From: Thermoleptolyngbya sp046719575
Lineage (GTDB): Bacteria > Cyanobacteriota > Cyanobacteriia > Elainellales > Elainellaceae
NCBI GenBank assembly: GCA_046719575.1
Contig: JBDNCP010000242.1
Coordinates: 1-5,715, forward strand
Direction of reading: 5' to 3'
DNA length: 5,715 bases
In this document: piece after piece, positions 3,002 to 5,715 of the stretch
Layout of the letters: each line of letters opens with the position of its first letter
Numbering within the stretch: the first letter of the stretch is position 1
Notes under the pieces: generated by a model
Databases searched by the model: none
What the model was told of the DNA's origin: nothing
What the model saw: only the letters and a program-made list of their open reading frames with translations
Program-made: the position numbers and the translations under genes

Positions 3002-5715
3002 ATGCCAGAGCGGTTACTGCAACTTGACGATGTTCGAAACTTGGCAAGTCCTGAGAAGATCGCTGCTCTATTTGCCAGGTTGGGCTATCCCGTTGTTGTG
3101 ACGGCTCAGCCGCTGCCAGTTGAAGCGCTTGAACTGCCTGCAAGAAGTGCTGAGGCAATTGATACTGCCTATCTCATTGCAGACTACACGCAGGGAGCAG
3201 ATACCTTACAGGTTTTGCTGTTCCAGCTTCGGCCTGACGAGTGGGAGTCGCCCAGTGTTGCCAGTAACCGCATGAAGGCGATCGCCACTGCTCTGGTCAA
3301 GCGCCCCGCCAACTATCTGTTATTGGCAACAAACCCAGCCTATGACCGCTTGATGCTGGTCAATCCTCGCAAGAGTTTTGATGCCAAAATGAACCTCAAG
3401 GTCAGCATTCGTAAGCTGCTGATCGACCGAACCAACCCCACTGCCTACGACCGAGACCGACTAGAAGCGATCGCCGCTCGCGACTTAAGCCCAGCCGCGC
3501 TCTACAAAGCCCAATCCGAAGCCTTCGATGTTGACAGGCTCACCAAAGACTTTTACCGAGGGTATGAAAAACTGTTTGACCGCGTTCAAGCAGCCGTCAA
3601 GCAGTGGAACCCTGAACCCTATTTTGAGGATGCCGACCGTCTGCACCAGTTTTCTCAGCGGCTGCTGGGGCGGATCATGTTTCTCTACTTCTTGCAAAAG
3701 AAGGAATTTCTGGCGGGCGATCGCCGCTTCCTCACCAACCAATATCGACAACTCCGGCCCGACCCCAACGACACCGACTACTATGCCACCGTTCTAGAAC
3801 CCCTCTTTTTTGAAACCCTCAACCAAGACCGTCCAAACTTGGAATCGCAATGGGGCAAAATTCCCTACCTCAACGGCGGCTTGTTTGACCGAGACTATGG
3901 CCCAGGCGTGCGAGACCTCGTTGGGCGAGAAACACCAGACCAGATTCGGCTCCCCAATGCTCTGTTTGACCCTGGCAGCCAGGATAGCATCTTGGCATTT
4001 TTCAACAGCTACAACTTCACCATCTCAGAAAATGTGCAGGGCGATGAAGATGTTGCCGTTGACCCAGAGATGCTGGGCAAGGTGTTTGAAAACCTATTGG
4101 CAAAAGAAGAACGCGGCCAAAGCGGCACATTCTACACCCCCAGAGGCATCGTCAACTTTATGTGTACTGAGGTGCTGTGTCGCTATTTGGCAAATCAAAG
4201 CGGCATTGCTCTAGAAACCATCCGAGAACTGATGGAGCTAGAGCCAGACGCACCCGATGCAGAAATTAGCAAAACGCTCAGCCGAGAGCAGGCAAAAACC
4301 CTGAAAAAAGCCATCGAAACCGTGAAAGTGCTTGACCCAGCCGTGGGGTCGGGCGCTTTTCCGCTAGGAATGCTGCAAGCGATTTTGGCAGTGCGGCAGG
4401 TCATTGCCCGTCGAGAGGGCATCACTGTGCAGCGGGGCAGCCTTGCCATCAGCCAATGGAAACGGGAGATCATTGCCAACAACCTCTACGGCGTAGACAT
4501 CAAGCCAGAAGCGATCGAAATTGCCAAGCTGCGGATGTGGCTGTCGCTGGTGGTAGATATTCCCCATATCGAAGATGTGGAACCCCTGCCAAACCTAGAC
4601 TATAAGCTGATGTGTGGCGATTCGCTGATTTCCACCATCAACGGCGAACACATCATTCCCGACCCGCGCAAAGACACGCAACTCGCCCTGCCCACCATCT
4701 CGCCCCTCTCAGCCGAGATTCAAGCGCTGATCAACCTAGAGCAACAGTTCTACAGCGCAGATGCCGCGACCCGCCAACAGCTGAGGGCACAAATCCTAGA
4801 AGCCGAGCGATCGGTCTTTGTGCGAGCCATCGCCGATCGCCGCGAATACCTGACAGAACAGCAGCAAGAAACCACCCGCAAGCTCAGCCTGCTAAAGCGC
4901 CCTTCCAAAGACCTAAAAGACAAGCAAGCCCACATCGCCCAAACCCTCATTGCCCTGAACCAGTTTGAGCAACAGGTGCTAAGTGGAGAACGCTCCCTCA
5001 CCTTCTTTCAATATCATCTGCATTTTCGAGATGTGTTTGAAAATGGCGGGTTTGATATCGTCATCGGCAACCCACCCTATGTGCGCCAAGAGCAATTCAA
5101 AGAACTCAAGCCCGCGCTTCAGCAAGACTATCAATGCTACACAGGCACGGCTGATTTGTTTGTCTACTTCTACGAGCAGGGCTTTAACCTGCTGAAACCT
5201 GGAGGATACCTCACCTACATTTCCTCCAACAAATATATGCGATCGGGCTATGGAGAAAAGCTGCGAAAGTTTTTGGCAGAGCAAAGCACCATTCATTACC
5301 TGATCGACTTTGGCGATGCCAATGTGTTTGAAGCCATCGCCTATCCCAGCATTTTGCTGATTCGCAAAACCAAACCCCAAAACCACAGCACCCAAGCCCT
5401 CACCTGGCAGCCCAACCACAACTTAGAAACCTTTGCTTCAGTCTTTCAAACCAAGAGCTTCTTGATTTTGCAAAAAGAACTGACCCCCGACGGTTGGCGA
5501 CTAGAATCTCCTAGCACGCTACGGCTGCTAGAAAAGCTGCGAGAGGCTGGAACACCGCTAGGTGAATATGTAAACAAGGTAAACAAGCGATCTTATCGGG
5601 GAATCTTGACAGGATTGAACGAAGCGTTTGTGGTAGATCGAGCCACCCGCGATGCGCTGATTGCTGCCCATCCATCTTCGGCAGAAGTGCTAAAACCCTT
5701 CGTGCGCGGACGCGA
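3002..5715 (+). CDS. Eco57I/type IIG-like DNA adenine methyltransferase, possibly restriction-modification fusion (3' end outside window)
   Basis: Predicted to transfer a methyl group from S-adenosylmethionine to adenine N6 in a specific DNA sequence, possibly combined with DNA cleavage. There are 904 complete codons and the frame is still open at the edge. Residues 1-130 form an alpha/beta domain at the position of the type IIG nuclease domain, but the strand ending FQLR (74-77) lacks a canonical E-x-K. A helical linker follows with RIMFLYFLQKK (224-234) and PYLNGGLFD (288-296), typical of the family. Methylase motifs then appear in gamma-class order: GTFYTP (375-380, motif X), DPAVGSGAF (445-453, motif I, SAM binding), YGVDIKPEA (496-504, motif II), CGDSL (538-542, III) and NPPYV (690-694, IV, catalytic). 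A Gln/Glu-rich, probably coiled-coil insert fills about 571-660. SSNKYMRSGYGEKLR (741-755) and GILTGLNEAF (867-876) mark the end of the catalytic domain and the start of a TaqI-like recognition domain. The ATG at 3002 is the first in frame after the TAA at 2873 but has only a weak ribosome-binding site. Three HIP1 sites lie in the first quarter, which argues against very recent import. Confidence 0.95.
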   Translation, partial: MPERLLQLDDVRNLASPEKIAALFARLGYPVVVTAQPLPVEALELPARSAEAIDTAYLIADYTQGADTLQVLLFQLRPDEWESPSVASNRMKAIATALVKRPANYLLLATNPAYDRLMLVNPRKSFDAKMNLKVSIRKLLIDRTNPTAYDRDRLEAIAARDLSPAALYKAQSEAFDVDRLTKDFYRGYEKLFDRVQAAVKQWNPEPYFEDADRLHQFSQRLLGRIMFLYFLQKKEFLAGDRRFLTNQYRQLRPDPNDTDYYATVLEPLFFETLNQDRPNLESQWGKIPYLNGGLFDRDYGPGVRDLVGRETPDQIRLPNALFDPGSQDSILAFFNSYNFTISENVQGDEDVAVDPEMLGKVFENLLAKEERGQSGTFYTPRGIVNFMCTEVLCRYLANQSGIALETIRELMELEPDAPDAEISKTLSREQAKTLKKAIETVKVLDPAVGSGAFPLGMLQAILAVRQVIARREGITVQRGSLAISQWKREIIANNLYGVDIKPEAIEIAKLRMWLSLVVDIPHIEDVEPLPNLDYKLMCGDSLISTINGEHIIPDPRKDTQLALPTISPLSAEIQALINLEQQFYSADAATRQQLRAQILEAERSVFVRAIADRREYLTEQQQETTRKLSLLKRPSKDLKDKQAHIAQTLIALNQFEQQVLSGERSLTFFQYHLHFRDVFENGGFDIVIGNPPYVRQEQFKELKPALQQDYQCYTGTADLFVYFYEQGFNLLKPGGYLTYISSNKYMRSGYGEKLRKFLAEQSTIHYLIDFGDANVFEAIAYPSILLIRKTKPQNHSTQALTWQPNHNLETFASVFQTKSFLILQKELTPDGWRLESPSTLRLLEKLREAGTPLGEYVNKVNKRSYRGILTGLNEAFVVDRATRDALIAAHPSSAEVLKPFVRGR

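Noticed and set aside
3485..5419. Several open frames of 67-146 codons on both strands inside the methyltransferase region
   Set aside because: They overlap a 904-codon frame with clear family motifs along its length, and their translations show no recognisable domains. They are shadows.
3002..5715. BREX PglX
   Set aside because: The NPPY methylase core is shared, but the N-terminal nuclease-like domain and linker read like the Eco57I/TaqI-specificity family, and no other BREX gene is in the window. It cannot be fully excluded without downstream sequence.

Overview
This window looks like a piece of a cyanobacterial chromosome. The palindrome GCGATCGC (HIP1, a signature of many cyanobacterial genomes) occurs ten times in 5.7 kb, where about 0.1 would be expected by chance. 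The TatA protein is also of the cyanobacterial/thylakoid Tha4-like type, with a Glu in the membrane helix followed by FGPKKLPE. The exact genus cannot be read from the sequence; a filamentous Leptolyngbya-like lineage is only a guess.

Left part (1-1079): two housekeeping genes lie on the minus strand. tatA (GTG start at 1079) comes first, and pth, encoding peptidyl-tRNA hydrolase, follows after only 3 bases, so the pair is almost certainly one transcript. Downstream of pth, at the window's left edge, are two adjacent short tandem repeats (an 11-mer x3 and a 13-mer x2) and no recognisable terminator.

Middle (1080-1666): a divergent intergenic region of almost 590 bases, AT-richer than its surroundings. 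I see no protein or tRNA gene in it, only small palindromes, a GC hairpin, a weak candidate promoter facing right and one HIP1 site.

Right part (1667-5715): two plus-strand genes. The first encodes a proline-rich, cysteine-free, probably disordered protein with an Arg-rich N-terminus and one membrane anchor; I do not recognise its function. The second begins at 3002 and runs off the right edge after 904 complete codons. It encodes a large DNA adenine methyltransferase of the Eco57I / type IIG restriction-modification kind: N-terminal nuclease-like domain, helical linker, gamma-class methylase motifs (X, I, II, III, NPPY), a coiled-coil insert and the start of a TaqI-like target-recognition domain. 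Its putative nuclease motif reads Q-L-R where E-x-K would be expected. Whether it is a complete restriction enzyme, a lone methylase or part of a multigene defence system depends on sequence to the right of this window. The 126-base spacer between these two genes holds two different tandem duplications and stays open in the same frame as both genes, separated by a single TAA.
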